The notes under the pieces: generated by a model
What the model was told of the DNA's origin: nothing
The model's input: the letters and a program-made list of their open reading frames with translations, nothing else
Databases searched by the model: none
Assembly (NCBI RefSeq): GCF_013408295.1
Contig: NZ_JACBYQ010000001.1
Location: 372,001 to 436,000, forward strand
DNA: 64,000 bases
Origin: Psychromicrobium silvestre
GTDB taxonomy: Bacteria; Actinomycetota; Actinomycetes; Actinomycetales; Micrococcaceae
Direction of reading: 5' to 3'
Program-made: the position numbers and the translations under genes
Shown here: in pieces, positions 1 through 8,356 of the stretch
How the letters are laid out: the number at the start of each line of letters is the position of its first letter
Numbering within the stretch: the first letter of the stretch is position 1

Positions 1-2
1 TC

Positions 3-713
3 GTGATCGACAATAATGGCGAGGTCGAGGACGCGCTTGCTCAGGTCGAACGGCTGTGGAAACTTCGTTTGGAACCTTTTGTCCTGAATCTACAGTTTGG
101 TCGTCGAGCGGATCGACCCGGTCCGGCGATTTTGCGTCCCGCCGATCCAGAGTGGCCGGAGGAAGCGCGCAGGCTCTCGGCAAGGATCATGGCAGCGGTG
201 TCAGGAGACGCGGCGGGAGAGGGTGCAGTCGGTGTGGACCATATTGGTTCCACCGCGGTGCCCGGCCTTGAGGCCAAGGACGTTATCGACCTGCAATTGA
301 GGGTTCCCTCTCTGGAGCTTGCCGATCAACTGGAAGGGAAACTTGCCGCGGCGGGCTTCCCCAGAGTTCCTGGGGTCTACCCCGATGTGCCGAAGTCTTT
401 CGATCCAGACCCAGCTCACTGGCAGAAGCGTCTGCACGGGAATGCTGACCCTGGCCGCGCGGTCAATCTGCACCTTCGAGTGGATGGCTCGGCGGGAGCT
501 AACTATGCCCTGTCATTCCGGGATTGGTTGCGAGCCGAACCGGAGATGCGGGAGGCTTATGCGGTGGAGAAGCGTCGAGTCGCCGCGCTTCACGCCACTG
601 ACCAGAGCACGGCTGGTTACGCGGAAGCCAAAGAGCCCTGGTTTACCGAGGTCGCCGAACCGGCACTGGAGGCATGGAAAACCCGGAGCGGCTGGACGCC
701 ACCCCGGGTTTGA
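3..713 (+). CDS. coaE: C-terminal part of dephospho-CoA kinase/GrpB-domain fusion (5' partial)
   Basis: The gene enters from before the window; the GTG at its visible start is an internal valine. The first ~20 residues (VIDNNGEVEDALAQVERLW) match the end of dephospho-CoA kinase, the last step of CoA synthesis. The remainder is a GrpB/UPF0157 domain of the nucleotidyltransferase superfamily, with the signature HIGSTAVPGL near residue 80 and the conserved NLHLR motif near residue 154. A CoaE-GrpB fusion is common in actinobacteria; the GrpB part has no firmly known role. The kinase active site lies outside the window. uvrB downstream fits the usual actinobacterial coaE–uvrB neighbourhood. Confidence 0.85.
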   Translation: MIDNNGEVEDALAQVERLWKLRLEPFVLNLQFGRRADRPGPAILRPADPEWPEEARRLSARIMAAVSGDAAGEGAVGVDHIGSTAVPGLEAKDVIDLQLRVPSLELADQLEGKLAAAGFPRVPGVYPDVPKSFDPDPAHWQKRLHGNADPGRAVNLHLRVDGSAGANYALSFRDWLRAEPEMREAYAVEKRRVAALHATDQSTAGYAEAKEPWFTEVAEPALEAWKTRSGWTPPRV

Positions 714-739
714 TCCTGCTTGGTTCTAAGCAGCAGTGT

Positions 740-1072
740 TTAGAAACCGAGGAACACGTAATTGGTGTTGTTGAGCTGCGTCGAGATTGACGCCAAGGTA
801 GCAATAGACACGATGATGCCGATGATACCCAGCACGGTGGTGATGATACCGATGATGATGCCCACGAAAGCCGGGGTGTTCTTAAACCCAGCCTTCTTTG
901 ACTGATTATTGGCGATGATCGAGATGATCAAGCCGACCACGCTGAACAAGATAGCGCAGACCAAGCCCACAATACCCAGAGTTTTGCCCGGGAAATCCCC
1001 GCCCGGGGCGGGAGGGTAATTGCCGTTGGGGGCGTTGTAATTGACGGGCGGCTGCCCGGGTGCGTCACTCAT
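740..1072 (-). CDS. small DUF4190-like membrane protein
   Basis: This 110-residue protein has a Pro/Gly/Asn-rich N-terminal tail (residues 1–29) followed by two long hydrophobic helices (about 30–53 and 67–97) separated by a short polar Lys-rich loop (NNQSKKAGFKNT). That layout is typical of DUF4190-type actinobacterial membrane proteins of unknown function. A purine-rich ribosome site (GAGAGG) lies just upstream of the ATG. It is transcribed away from uvrB and is convergent with the coaE-grpB tail. The assignment rests on topology and composition only; no function can be given. Confidence 0.7.
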   Translation of the reverse strand: MSDAPGQPPVNYNAPNGNYPPAPGGDFPGKTLGIVGLVCAILFSVVGLIISIIANNQSKKAGFKNTPAFVGIIIGIITTVLGIIGIIVSIATLASISTQLNNTNYVFLGF

Positions 1073-1208
1073 GGCGACCTCTCTTAATGCTCTGAGATGA
1101 ATAGCGAATAGGTTACTTCAATATTTTATCTAATTTCCAGCATATTCCCTAGGACTCTTCGAAATCAGTTTGTTGGCCGCTGTCTCGCAAACTGTCGGTG
1201 ACACGCAG

Positions 1209-1214
1209 TAGCGT
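1209..1214 (+). promoter_or_regulatory. -10 element of leaderless uvrB promoter
   Basis: TAGCGT fits the actinobacterial TANNNT -10 consensus and is followed by exactly six bases and then the uvrB ATG, so transcription would begin at the start codon. A degenerate LexA-like half site (TCGAAA, 1159–1164) lies farther upstream but its partner half is poor. Confidence 0.55.
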
Positions 1215-1220
1215 AGAGGT

Positions 1221-3302
1221 ATGAGTCTTGCGCAAGAGATCAATCGGGTTGTCGCTCCCTTCGAAGTGATCAGTGAATACCAGCCGGCTGGCGATCAGCC
1301 CACTGCGATCAAGGAACTAACCGAGCGGATTAATAACGGGGAAAAGGACGTGGTGCTGCTGGGTGCCACCGGTACCGGAAAGTCCGCCACTACGGCCTGG
1401 CTGATTGAGCAAGTGCAGCGCCCCACCTTGGTGATGGTGCAAAACAAGACCTTGGCTGCCCAGTTGGCGAACGAATTCCGCGAGCTTCTGCCGAATAATG
1501 CTGTGGAGTATTTCGTCTCCTATTACGACTACTACCAGCCAGAAGCCTACGTTCCGCAGACCGATACCTTCATCGAAAAGGATTCCTCGGTAAATGAGGA
1601 GGTAGAGCGGCTGCGTTACTCAGCTACTAACTCATTGCTTACTCGACGTGATGTGATCGTGGTGGCCTCGGTGTCCTGCATTTACGGTCTGGGCACGCCG
1701 GAAGAATATGTCTCGGGAATGGTCACCCTGAAGCAGGGCGAGCAGGTGAATCGGGATGACCTGCTGCGGAAGTTCGTCGGTATGCAGTACAAGCGCAATG
1801 ATGTCGATTTCCATCGCGGTACCTTCCGGGTGCGAGGCGATACCGTGGAAATCATCCCAATGTACGAGGAGCAGGCACTGCGGATCGAGTTCTTCGGGGA
1901 CGAGATTGAGAAGATCTATACCTTGCATCCACTGACCGGTGAGGTGATCCGGGAAGAGACCGAGATGTATGTGTTCCCTGCTTCGCACTACGTCGCCGGG
2001 CCGGAGCGGATGGCGCGGGCGATTGCCAGCATTGAGGACGAACTAGCAGTTCGGCTGAAGGAACTCGAATCACAGAATAAGCTGCTTGAGGCTCAGCGGC
2101 TGCGAATGCGGACCACCTACGATCTGGAAATGATGCAGCAGATGGGATTCTGCAATGGCATTGAGAACTACTCGCGGCATATTGACGGACGGGATGGCGG
2201 CACCGCTCCGAGCTGCCTGATCGATTACTTCCCGGATGATTTTCTGTTGGTAATCGACGAATCTCATGTCACGGTGCCGCAGATCGGTGCGATGTATGAA
2301 GGGGATATGTCCCGGAAACGCACCCTGGTGGACCACGGATTCCGGCTGCCGTCGGCTATGGACAACCGGCCGCTCAAATGGGATGAGTTCCTGGAGCGGG
2401 TGGGCCAGACGGTCTATCTCTCGGCAACACCCGGGAAGTATGAACTTGGGAAGGCCGACGGCGTGGTGCAGCAGATCATTCGGCCCACAGGTTTGATTGA
2501 TCCAGAGGTGATTATTAAGCCGACTAAGGGGCAGATTGATGATCTGCTCGGCGAGATCCGTATGAGGGTGGAGCGTGACGAGCGAGTTCTGGTCACCACG
2601 CTGACTAAACGGATGGCGGAGGATCTCACCGAGTACCTCTTGGGACACGGCATTAAAGTGCAGTATCTGCACTCCGATGTGGACACCTTGCGGCGGGTGG
2701 AACTACTCCGTGATCTCCGCTTAGGTACCTTCGATGTGCTGGTGGGTATTAACCTCTTGCGGGAGGGCCTCGACCTGCCGGAGGTCTCACTGGTCAGCAT
2801 CTTGGACGCTGATAAAGAAGGCTTCCTGCGCTCGGCCACCTCGCTGATCCAGACCATTGGTCGTGCAGCCCGAAATGTCTCTGGCCAGGTGCATATGTAC
2901 GCGGACAAGATCACCGATTCGATGGCCAAGGCGATTGATGAAACTAATCGCCGCAGAGCCGTTCAAGTAGCGTACAACACTGAGCACGGCATCGATCCGA
3001 TGCCGCTGCGCAAGAAAATCGCCGATATCACCGACTCGCTGGCTCGTGAGGACGCCGACACTCAGAGCCTGCTGGAGAGCGCGGGCAAGGGCCGAGCACG
3101 CGGCAAGGCGTCAACCCCGGTGCGTCATGATGGCTTGGCTGCGGTACCGGCTGAGGATCTGGTGGACTTGATCGAACAGCTTACCGAGCAAATGCATAAC
3201 GCTGCGGCAGAGTTGCAGTTCGAACTTGCTGCCCGGCTGCGGGATGAGGTGGGCGATTTGAAGAAGGAATTGCGCCAGATGCAGAATGCAGGTCACGCCT
3301 GA
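1221..3302 (+). CDS. uvrB: UvrABC excinuclease subunit B
   Basis: This is the 693-residue helicase-like subunit of nucleotide excision repair, which receives damaged DNA from UvrA and presents it to UvrC. Visible features are the Walker A motif GATGTGKS at residues 48–55, the tyrosine-rich beta-hairpin region [12 protein letters not shown] near residue 100, the DESH box ([11 protein letters not shown]), the helicase C-terminal motif QTIGRAARN, and a C-terminal UVR domain ([23 protein letters not shown]) that binds UvrC. Length is normal. The ATG is chosen because a TAGCGT hexamer ends exactly six bases before it and no ribosome site is evident, suggesting a leaderless message. uvrA and uvrC lie 11–18 kb downstream. 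Confidence 0.98.
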   Translation: MSLAQEINRVVAPFEVISEYQPAGDQPTAIKELTERINNGEKDVVLLGATGTGKSATTAWLIEQVQRPTLVMVQNKTLAAQLANEFRELLPNNAVEYFVSYYDYYQPEAYVPQTDTFIEKDSSVNEEVERLRYSATNSLLTRRDVIVVASVSCIYGLGTPEEYVSGMVTLKQGEQVNRDDLLRKFVGMQYKRNDVDFHRGTFRVRGDTVEIIPMYEEQALRIEFFGDEIEKIYTLHPLTGEVIREETEMYVFPASHYVAGPERMARAIASIEDELAVRLKELESQNKLLEAQRLRMRTTYDLEMMQQMGFCNGIENYSRHIDGRDGGTAPSCLIDYFPDDFLLVIDESHVTVPQIGAMYEGDMSRKRTLVDHGFRLPSAMDNRPLKWDEFLERVGQTVYLSATPGKYELGKADGVVQQIIRPTGLIDPEVIIKPTKGQIDDLLGEIRMRVERDERVLVTTLTKRMAEDLTEYLLGHGIKVQYLHSDVDTLRRVELLRDLRLGTFDVLVGINLLREGLDLPEVSLVSILDADKEGFLRSATSLIQTIGRAARNVSGQVHMYADKITDSMAKAIDETNRRRAVQVAYNTEHGIDPMPLRKKIADITDSLAREDADTQSLLESAGKGRARGKASTPVRHDGLAAVPAEDLVDLIEQLTEQMHNAAAELQFELAARLRDEVGDLKKELRQMQNAGHA

Positions 3303-3347
3303 GTCGAAGCAGTAATCGGGGCATCGACCCTGGCGTGTAAACTGGTT

Positions 3348-3480
3348 AGTGCGTAGGGGAGTATCCCAAGTGCTACGAACGTCAACACGTGAGGCAATGT
3401 TGCCCCGCCGGGCGTAGCGGTTGATTCGGAATGAATCAGCGGAGAGACTTACGGCGATCCGCCGTATCTGCTACCCCTGA
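3348..3480 (+). ncRNA. yybP-ykoY (manganese) riboswitch upstream of TerC gene
   Basis: The leader of the TerC gene carries the hallmark 5' strand GTAGGGGAGTA, whose GTAGGGG (3353–3359) pairs perfectly with CTACCCC (3471–3477). Internally, GCTACG (3372–3377) pairs with CGTAGC (3413–3418), enclosing a CGTCAACACGTGAGG segment like the conserved yybP-ykoY core. Two further small hairpins (TGATTC/GAATCA at 3422–3438, ACGGC/GCCGT at 3451–3465) complete a multi-arm fold. The family senses Mn2+ and commonly controls TerC/MntP-type exporters. The structure ends ten bases before the proposed ATG, so control of translation or transcription are both possible. Confidence 0.75.
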
Positions 3481-3490
3481 AAGGTCTTCG

Positions 3491-4543
3491 ATGACCGAAT
3501 TACCCGTGATTTTTGAGGTCGGAACTTTCGTGGTTCTCGGCTTAGTCCTGCTCTTCGACCTGCTCCTGGTGCTGAAGCGTCCGCACGAACCCTCCATGAA
3601 AGAGGCTGGCGGCTGGATAGCCTTCTACATTGGCTTAGCCCTGGTCTTTGCGGTTTTGATGTTTGTCTTCACCGGGGTGGAGCACGGCTCCCAATTCGTC
3701 GCCGGATGGATCACCGAATATAGCCTGAGCATCGACAACCTCTTCGTCTTCATTATTATCCTGGCCCGCTTCGGGGTGCCTCGGAAGTATCAGCAAGAAG
3801 CCCTAATGGTTGGGATCATCTTGGCTCTAGTGTTGCGTGGGATTTTTATTCTGCTCGGTGCTGCCGTGATCGAGAACTTCAGCTGGGTGTTCTACATCTT
3901 CGGGTTCTTCCTGCTCTACACAGCTTGGCAACAAGCCCGAGACTCTGGCGAGGATGAGGAAGACGCCGGGGACAATGCGCTGATCCGTAGACTCCGCACC
4001 ATTCTGCCCGTCTCCCAGGACTTCGATGGCAGCAAGGTGCGTACCGTCGTCGACGGTAAAAAGATGTGGACGCCGATGCTCATCGTTTTCATCGCCCTCG
4101 GCCTGACCGATCTGCTCTTTGCCGTTGATTCCATCCCAGCGATTTTTGGCCTGACCAAAGAACCCTTCATCGTTTTCACCGCGAATATCTTCGCCCTCAT
4201 GGGTTTGCGGCAGCTCTACTTCTTGCTGGGTGGCCTACTGCAGCGACTAGTTTTCCTCAAACACGCGCTTTCGGTGATCCTCGGTTTCATTGGCGTAAAA
4301 CTGATCCTGCATGCCATGCACGAAAATGAATTGCCCTTCATCAACGGTGGGCACGGCATTGAATGGGCTCCCGAGATTCCCACCTGGCTCTCCCTAGTGG
4401 TAATTCTGGCGACCATTCTGATTGCCACCGTGGCGAGCCTGCTCGTCTCAAAGGGCAAGGTCGATCCGGATCTGGCCGATGCCGAGCAGCGCTCACACCT
4501 GGAAGAGTCGGAGAAACCGCAACAGGGCAACGCTTCAGCCTGA
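3491..4543 (+). CDS. TerC/Alx-family integral membrane metal (Mn2+) exporter
   Basis: This 350-residue polytopic membrane protein has the TerC fold with its two signature acidic motifs, SIDNLFVF (Asp82) and AVDSIPAIFGLT (Asp213), in transmembrane helices. Family members (Alx, TerC, YkoY) export or buffer Mn2+ and other metals. The start is placed at the ATG at 3491 because an in-frame ATG at 3431 lies inside the predicted riboswitch and would add a polar, unconserved leader. A strong terminator hairpin follows the stop. The riboswitch supports a manganese-efflux role over tellurite resistance. Confidence 0.9.
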   Translation: MTELPVIFEVGTFVVLGLVLLFDLLLVLKRPHEPSMKEAGGWIAFYIGLALVFAVLMFVFTGVEHGSQFVAGWITEYSLSIDNLFVFIIILARFGVPRKYQQEALMVGIILALVLRGIFILLGAAVIENFSWVFYIFGFFLLYTAWQQARDSGEDEEDAGDNALIRRLRTILPVSQDFDGSKVRTVVDGKKMWTPMLIVFIALGLTDLLFAVDSIPAIFGLTKEPFIVFTANIFALMGLRQLYFLLGGLLQRLVFLKHALSVILGFIGVKLILHAMHENELPFINGGHGIEWAPEIPTWLSLVVILATILIATVASLLVSKGKVDPDLADAEQRSHLEESEKPQQGNASA

Positions 4544-4548
4544 TGCCA

Positions 4549-4583
4549 GTCCTTGCCTGTTGCGGCAGGCAAGGACAGTTTCC
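4549..4583 (+). terminator. rho-independent-like terminator after TerC gene
   Basis: Perfect 11-bp arms GTCCTTGCCTG (4549–4559) and CAGGCAAGGAC (4566–4576) enclose a six-base loop six bases after the TerC stop codon, followed by a short T/C-rich run. Confidence 0.7.
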
Positions 4584-4609
4584 TCCCAGGGACAGTGACC
4601 GCGGCGGCA

Positions 4610-4615
4610 TAGGAT
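4610..4615 (+). promoter_or_regulatory. -10 element of leaderless MFS promoter
   Basis: TAGGAT, six bases, then GTG at 4622; it lies after the TerC terminator, so the transporter is probably transcribed independently. Confidence 0.5.
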
Positions 4616-4621
4616 GGGCGG

Positions 4622-5971
4622 GTGACCGAGACCATTGATCCGAAAATCCGTTCCCTTCAGCGCCGAACCGTTGGAGTGCTGGCCGGAGCACAGCTGCTTG
4701 GTGGCGTGGGGAGCGGCGCGGCGCTCTCGATCGGTTCCCTGCTTGCCGTGGATCTCAGTGGCTCCGAGGCCTGGGCAGGGTCGATCACCACGCTGCTAAC
4801 CCTGGCGGCCGCTTTCACCGCGATACCGATGGCTTCCTTGGCCGCGGCACGCGGTCGTCGAATGTCCCTCACCATTTCCTTGCTGATTGCCTTGGCCGGT
4901 GCGGTCTTGATGATTGCCGCAGCGTCGCTACGAGCCTTCCCACTGCTGCTTTTGGGTGGCGCGGCACTCGGTCTAGGCACCACAGCCAATTTGCAATCCC
5001 GTTTCGCGGCAACGGACCTAGCCTCGACGCACCATCGCGGTCGTGATCTTTCGATCGTGGTGTGGGCAACCACCATCGGGGCGGTGACCGGGCCCAATCT
5101 GATCAAACCGGGTGCGCAGCTCGGAGCGCTCTTCGGCCTCCCAGAGATGGCTGGTCCCTTCCTGTTCTCTGCCGCAGCAATGGTCTGTGCGGTGATACTG
5201 CTTAATTTCGGTCTACGTCCGGACCCCTTGCTCACCGCACAAGCCCTTGGCCGCCAACCGCTCCGGAACGAAACAACTCAGCCGGATTCCTCCAAATCCG
5301 TGCGCCCCGCGCGGAATGCCAACTCCGCACGGAAGGGTGGCTCGTTGAAAGCCGGGTTCGCGGCAATCCGTTCCTCGCCACGGGCTCTTTTAGCCCTGGC
5401 TACCGTGATTGCCTCTCATGTGGTGATGGTGTCGGTGATGTCGATGACGCCCTTGCACCTCAAACAAGTCGATGAACATGCGGCGATGGGCCACCAAGGC
5501 ATGGATGTGCTCGCGATCATTGGGGTCAGCATCTCGCTGCATATCGCCGGGATGTTTGCCTTATCCCCGCTTTTCGGTTGGCTCAGCGACAGGTTTGGCC
5601 GTATCCCGGTGATTGTCGGGGGACAGTTGCTACTGCTCGGCTCCGCGGCGGTGGCAGGATTTGGCCAGGCAAACGCCGTTTCGGTTACCGTTGGCCTGGT
5701 GATGCTGGGCCTTGGTTGGTCAGCCTCGACCATCGCCGGGGCAACCTTGCTCAGCGAGAGCGTGCCAGCGGAACAGCGGGTACTAGCTCAAGGAGTGTCC
5801 GACACCCTGATGGGATTCTCGGCCGCTGTGGGCAGCATACTTTCGGGCTTGGTTTTGGCTTCCTGGGGTTATGGCGGCCTGAACCTGATCGCTTCGGTGC
5901 TGGCCGCCGTCGTACTGGCTTATTTGCTGTCAGCTAGCCTTCGCCGCGGGCGAGCTTCAGCAGGGTACTGA
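4622..5971 (+). CDS. MFS transporter
   Basis: This 449-residue major facilitator has about twelve hydrophobic segments, a central charged loop (about residues 195–240) and a typical motif A in the second half (GWLSDRFGRIPVIVGG, near residue 320). Substrate cannot be read from the sequence; the layout resembles drug/metabolite effluxers. The GTG start is preceded by TAGGAT exactly six bases upstream, indicating a leaderless transcript. The 3' end overlaps the end of the convergent hydrolase gene by 38 bp. Confidence 0.85.
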   Translation: MTETIDPKIRSLQRRTVGVLAGAQLLGGVGSGAALSIGSLLAVDLSGSEAWAGSITTLLTLAAAFTAIPMASLAAARGRRMSLTISLLIALAGAVLMIAAASLRAFPLLLLGGAALGLGTTANLQSRFAATDLASTHHRGRDLSIVVWATTIGAVTGPNLIKPGAQLGALFGLPEMAGPFLFSAAAMVCAVILLNFGLRPDPLLTAQALGRQPLRNETTQPDSSKSVRPARNANSARKGGSLKAGFAAIRSSPRALLALATVIASHVVMVSVMSMTPLHLKQVDEHAAMGHQGMDVLAIIGVSISLHIAGMFALSPLFGWLSDRFGRIPVIVGGQLLLLGSAAVAGFGQANAVSVTVGLVMLGLGWSASTIAGATLLSESVPAEQRVLAQGVSDTLMGFSAAVGSILSGLVLASWGYGGLNLIASVLAAVVLAYLLSASLRRGRASAGY

Positions 5972-7229
5972 AAATCTTCTCACCGTCGGCGCGCAAACCA
6001 TCATGGTGATACTCGCCGGTTTCCCAGAGCTTGAGCCCGGCTACGACGGAGGCCGTCTCCGAGGCTAGTCCGTGGTCTACGTAGATATCGTCAAAATAAG
6101 CGGTGGCCGCGACCGGGACCTGGTTGTGGGAGAGCTGCTCAAGATCGTAGAGCGCGGGCCAATCTTCCTTGCGGGCTAGAATCTCAGCCACCTCGGCGAG
6201 CGGGATCAACGCAGGATCTTCCGCAAAGTACCAGGGCATAATGGCCTCGCCGGTGAAATGGAAGGGCACCGATTCGGGCTCCATATCACCGCGCTCGGCC
6301 GCGACTCTTGCGGCAGCCCAATTCGAAGCCTCGCCCTGGCAATAGATTGATTCGTGCAACACCGCGTAGAGCGGATTCTGGGCGTAGGAAACGAACTGCG
6401 AAGCCTGCTCCAGGAACTTATCGGAGAGCCTTCGGCCCTCGGGGGTTTCGATGAAGGCTTCCTCGAGAAGATAGTGCAGGCCGTCGATCCTGGTGTTGCC
6501 ACCCAGGAAAGCCCCCAGCATCTGGAACCGATGAGCGGTGAATCGCTCTCCGGTGGGGAGGAACTCGGTGACCTCCGTGAGGTGCCGAGCGATTTGTTGG
6601 GCGATTTGCTGATCCGCCGGATAGCGAGCGAAATACTCCGCGTTCCGGGCGGCGACTCGGGCATAGGTGGCGCGGTAGACCCGGTCCGGATGGCCGTGCA
6701 GCGGAGCCAGGCCCGCGGTGATCAGCACCTCTCGCAGACCTTCTGGGAAAAGCGATAAGTAGCTGAGCGAGCAGAAACCACCGAAGCTTTGCCCCAGAGT
6801 GGACCACGGTCCGCTCCCCAATGCCAGTCGGATAGCTTCGGCATCCGCCACAATCGAGTCGGCACGGAAATGACTTAGATACTCTGCCTGCGCCGCAGCG
6901 TCGCCCTGTAAGGGGAGGGTTTGTCGATTAACTGGTGTGGACAAGCCGGTTCCACGCTGATCGAGGAGCAGCACGCGGAACTCCTTGAGCGCCTCTTTCA
7001 GCCAGCCGCTTGGCGTTAGCGGACGATCCGCCGGGTGCCCGGGGCCACCCTGAAAGTAGACCAGCCAGGGAGCCTCAGGGGCTGCGATGGCGGACACTTC
7101 GCGGGCAAAAACCTCGATCTTCCGGCCATCCGGCGCGGCGTGGTCCAGGGGCAGTAGAAAGCGGTGTTCCCGATAGAGATGGCCGTCCCGTTCTACCGGG
7201 ACGCCGGGTCGATGTGTCGGGATGCTCAT
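5934..7229 (-). CDS. alpha/beta hydrolase, proline iminopeptidase-like (peptidase S33)
   Basis: This 431-residue cytoplasmic hydrolase has the S33 oxyanion motif QGGPGHPADRP (about residues 59–69), the DQRGTGLS motif (near 93) and the nucleophile elbow GQSFGG (near 145). A late VDHG probably carries the catalytic histidine. Family members remove N-terminal proline or act on related small substrates. It follows the GNAT gene with a 4-bp start/stop overlap (ATGA), so the two are co-transcribed and translationally coupled. Its 3' end overlaps that of the convergent MFS gene. The exact substrate is unknown. Confidence 0.88.
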   Translation of the reverse strand: MSIPTHRPGVPVERDGHLYREHRFLLPLDHAAPDGRKIEVFAREVSAIAAPEAPWLVYFQGGPGHPADRPLTPSGWLKEALKEFRVLLLDQRGTGLSTPVNRQTLPLQGDAAAQAEYLSHFRADSIVADAEAIRLALGSGPWSTLGQSFGGFCSLSYLSLFPEGLREVLITAGLAPLHGHPDRVYRATYARVAARNAEYFARYPADQQIAQQIARHLTEVTEFLPTGERFTAHRFQMLGAFLGGNTRIDGLHYLLEEAFIETPEGRRLSDKFLEQASQFVSYAQNPLYAVLHESIYCQGEASNWAAARVAAERGDMEPESVPFHFTGEAIMPWYFAEDPALIPLAEVAEILARKEDWPALYDLEQLSHNQVPVAATAYFDDIYVDHGLASETASVVAGLKLWETGEYHHDGLRADGEKIFSTLLKLARGEG

Positions 7230-7702
7230 GCCCGGCCGCCGAAGTCTTCGAGCGCGGTTCCGGTGAGCCGGAAGGTACTCCAGTCATCCATCGAAGCCGC
7301 ACCGAGCGAGCGATAGAAATCGATCGAGGGGGTGTTCCAGTTCAGCACGCACCACTCGACTCGGGCGTAACCGCGTTCGACGGCGGTCTGGGCCAGATGC
7401 TTGAGCAGCGCCTTGCCGTGGCCGCCGCCACGAGCCTCCGGGCGGACGTAAAGATCCTCCAGGTAGATCCCGTGGACGCCCTCCCAGGTGGAGAAGTTCA
7501 GGAACCACAACGCGAAGCCTTGGACGCCCCTGGCGTCTTCTGCGATGCTGGCGAAAACCTTGGGCTCGGGGCCAAACAGTGCGGTTTCCAACATCGATTC
7601 CGTGGTTCTGACCGCGTCTGGCTCCTTTTCGTAGATCGCCAGATCGTGAATGAGTTCGAGAATGGTCGGAACGTCGCTGAGGACGGCGGGACGAATGCTC
7701 AT
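7226..7702 (-). CDS. GNAT family N-acetyltransferase
   Basis: This 158-residue single-domain GNAT protein has the acetyl-CoA loop ARGGGHGKALL near residues 91–101, preceded by the strand GIYLEDLYVRPE. The arrangement is like eukaryotic/bacterial spermidine-type (SSAT-like) acetyltransferases (LEDLYVRPEARGGGHG), but the acceptor is not certain. It starts an operon with the S33 hydrolase and is divergent from the ArsR-type regulator. A TAGTCT hexamer six bases before the ATG suggests a leaderless transcript. Confidence 0.85.
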   Translation of the reverse strand: MSIRPAVLSDVPTILELIHDLAIYEKEPDAVRTTESMLETALFGPEPKVFASIAEDARGVQGFALWFLNFSTWEGVHGIYLEDLYVRPEARGGGHGKALLKHLAQTAVERGYARVEWCVLNWNTPSIDFYRSLGAASMDDWSTFRLTGTALEDFGGRA

Positions 7703-7724
7703 ACTTCGAGACTATCGCACTCGC

Positions 7725-7749
7725 ATTGCACAATACATATTGCGCAATA
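7725..7749. promoter_or_regulatory. tandem operator-like repeats between GNAT and ArsR-type regulator
   Basis: The 72-bp divergent intergenic gap holds two copies of ATTGCRCAATAC spaced 14 bp apart (from 7725 and 7739). The second forms a perfect 12-bp palindrome TATTGCGCAATA (7738–7749) that overlaps the expected -35 position of the regulator's own promoter (TAAACT -10 at 7763–7768). Probable binding site for the adjacent ArsR-type regulator (inference). Confidence 0.6.
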
Positions 7750-7762
7750 CTTCTTGTGTATA

Positions 7763-7768
7763 TAAACT
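7763..7768 (+). promoter_or_regulatory. -10 element of leaderless ArsR-type regulator promoter
   Basis: TAAACT followed by exactly six bases and the ATG at 7775; the palindromic operator sits 13 bp upstream, well placed for autorepression. Confidence 0.55.
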
Positions 7769-7774
7769 TCCGAT

Positions 7775-8356
7775 ATGACAGCTTCGGAAAAAGCGAGCGG
7801 AACAGCCCATCTTAAAGACGTTACGGCGATGCGGGTGCTCGCTCATCCCACCCGACTACGGTTACTCGGTTTGCTACGCACTCAAGGTGCGCAGACCGCA
7901 GCGATGCTCGGGGACATAGTTGATGAGGCGCCGGGCACCGTGAGCTATCACCTGACGAAACTGGCATCCATCGGACTGATTGAGGAAGCCTCGGGGCAGG
8001 GCACCGATCGTCGGGAGCGATGGTGGCGTTCTACCCATGAAGTCACTAGTTGGGAATCCGCCGAGTTGCTTTCCGATCCGGAAGCCCTAGCAGCCTCCAC
8101 CGCGCTTCAGCGCAGCGTCGTGCAGCACTATGCGGCCAGCCTGCACGCCTATCTCGATGCGCTACCGAGTAGCCCTAAGGAATGGGTCGCCGCCGCGGCG
8201 AGCTCGGACCGGAACTTGAACCTCACCGTGACCGAGCTTGCCGAGTTGCGCGACGAATTGGCGCAGCTGGTGGCTAAGTACCAGGAAAAGAGCGCTCAGG
8301 ACCGGGACGGCGCGGAGCACATTACGGTGATTTACCAGGCTTTCCGCACCCCATGA
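7775..8356 (+). CDS. ArsR-like winged-helix transcriptional regulator
   Basis: This 193-residue protein has an N-terminal winged helix-turn-helix (about residues 15–90; HPTRLRLLGLL … PGTVSYHLTKLASIGLIEE) of the HTH_20/ArsR type. A helical C-terminal half could bind a ligand or dimerise. It overlaps the following MFS gene by 4 bp, so regulator and transporter form one operon; regulation of the efflux gene by its own regulator is likely. No metal-binding Cys cluster is visible, so a metal-sensing role is not supported. Confidence 0.85.
   Translation: MTASEKASGTAHLKDVTAMRVLAHPTRLRLLGLLRTQGAQTAAMLGDIVDEAPGTVSYHLTKLASIGLIEEASGQGTDRRERWWRSTHEVTSWESAELLSDPEALAASTALQRSVVQHYAASLHAYLDALPSSPKEWVAAAASSDRNLNLTVTELAELRDELAQLVAKYQEKSAQDRDGAEHITVIYQAFRTP

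Noticed and set aside
7010-7765. 251-codon frame antisense to the hydrolase and GNAT genes
   Set aside because: Spans two well-supported genes and their operator region; low-complexity Arg/Gly-rich translation typical of a shadow frame.
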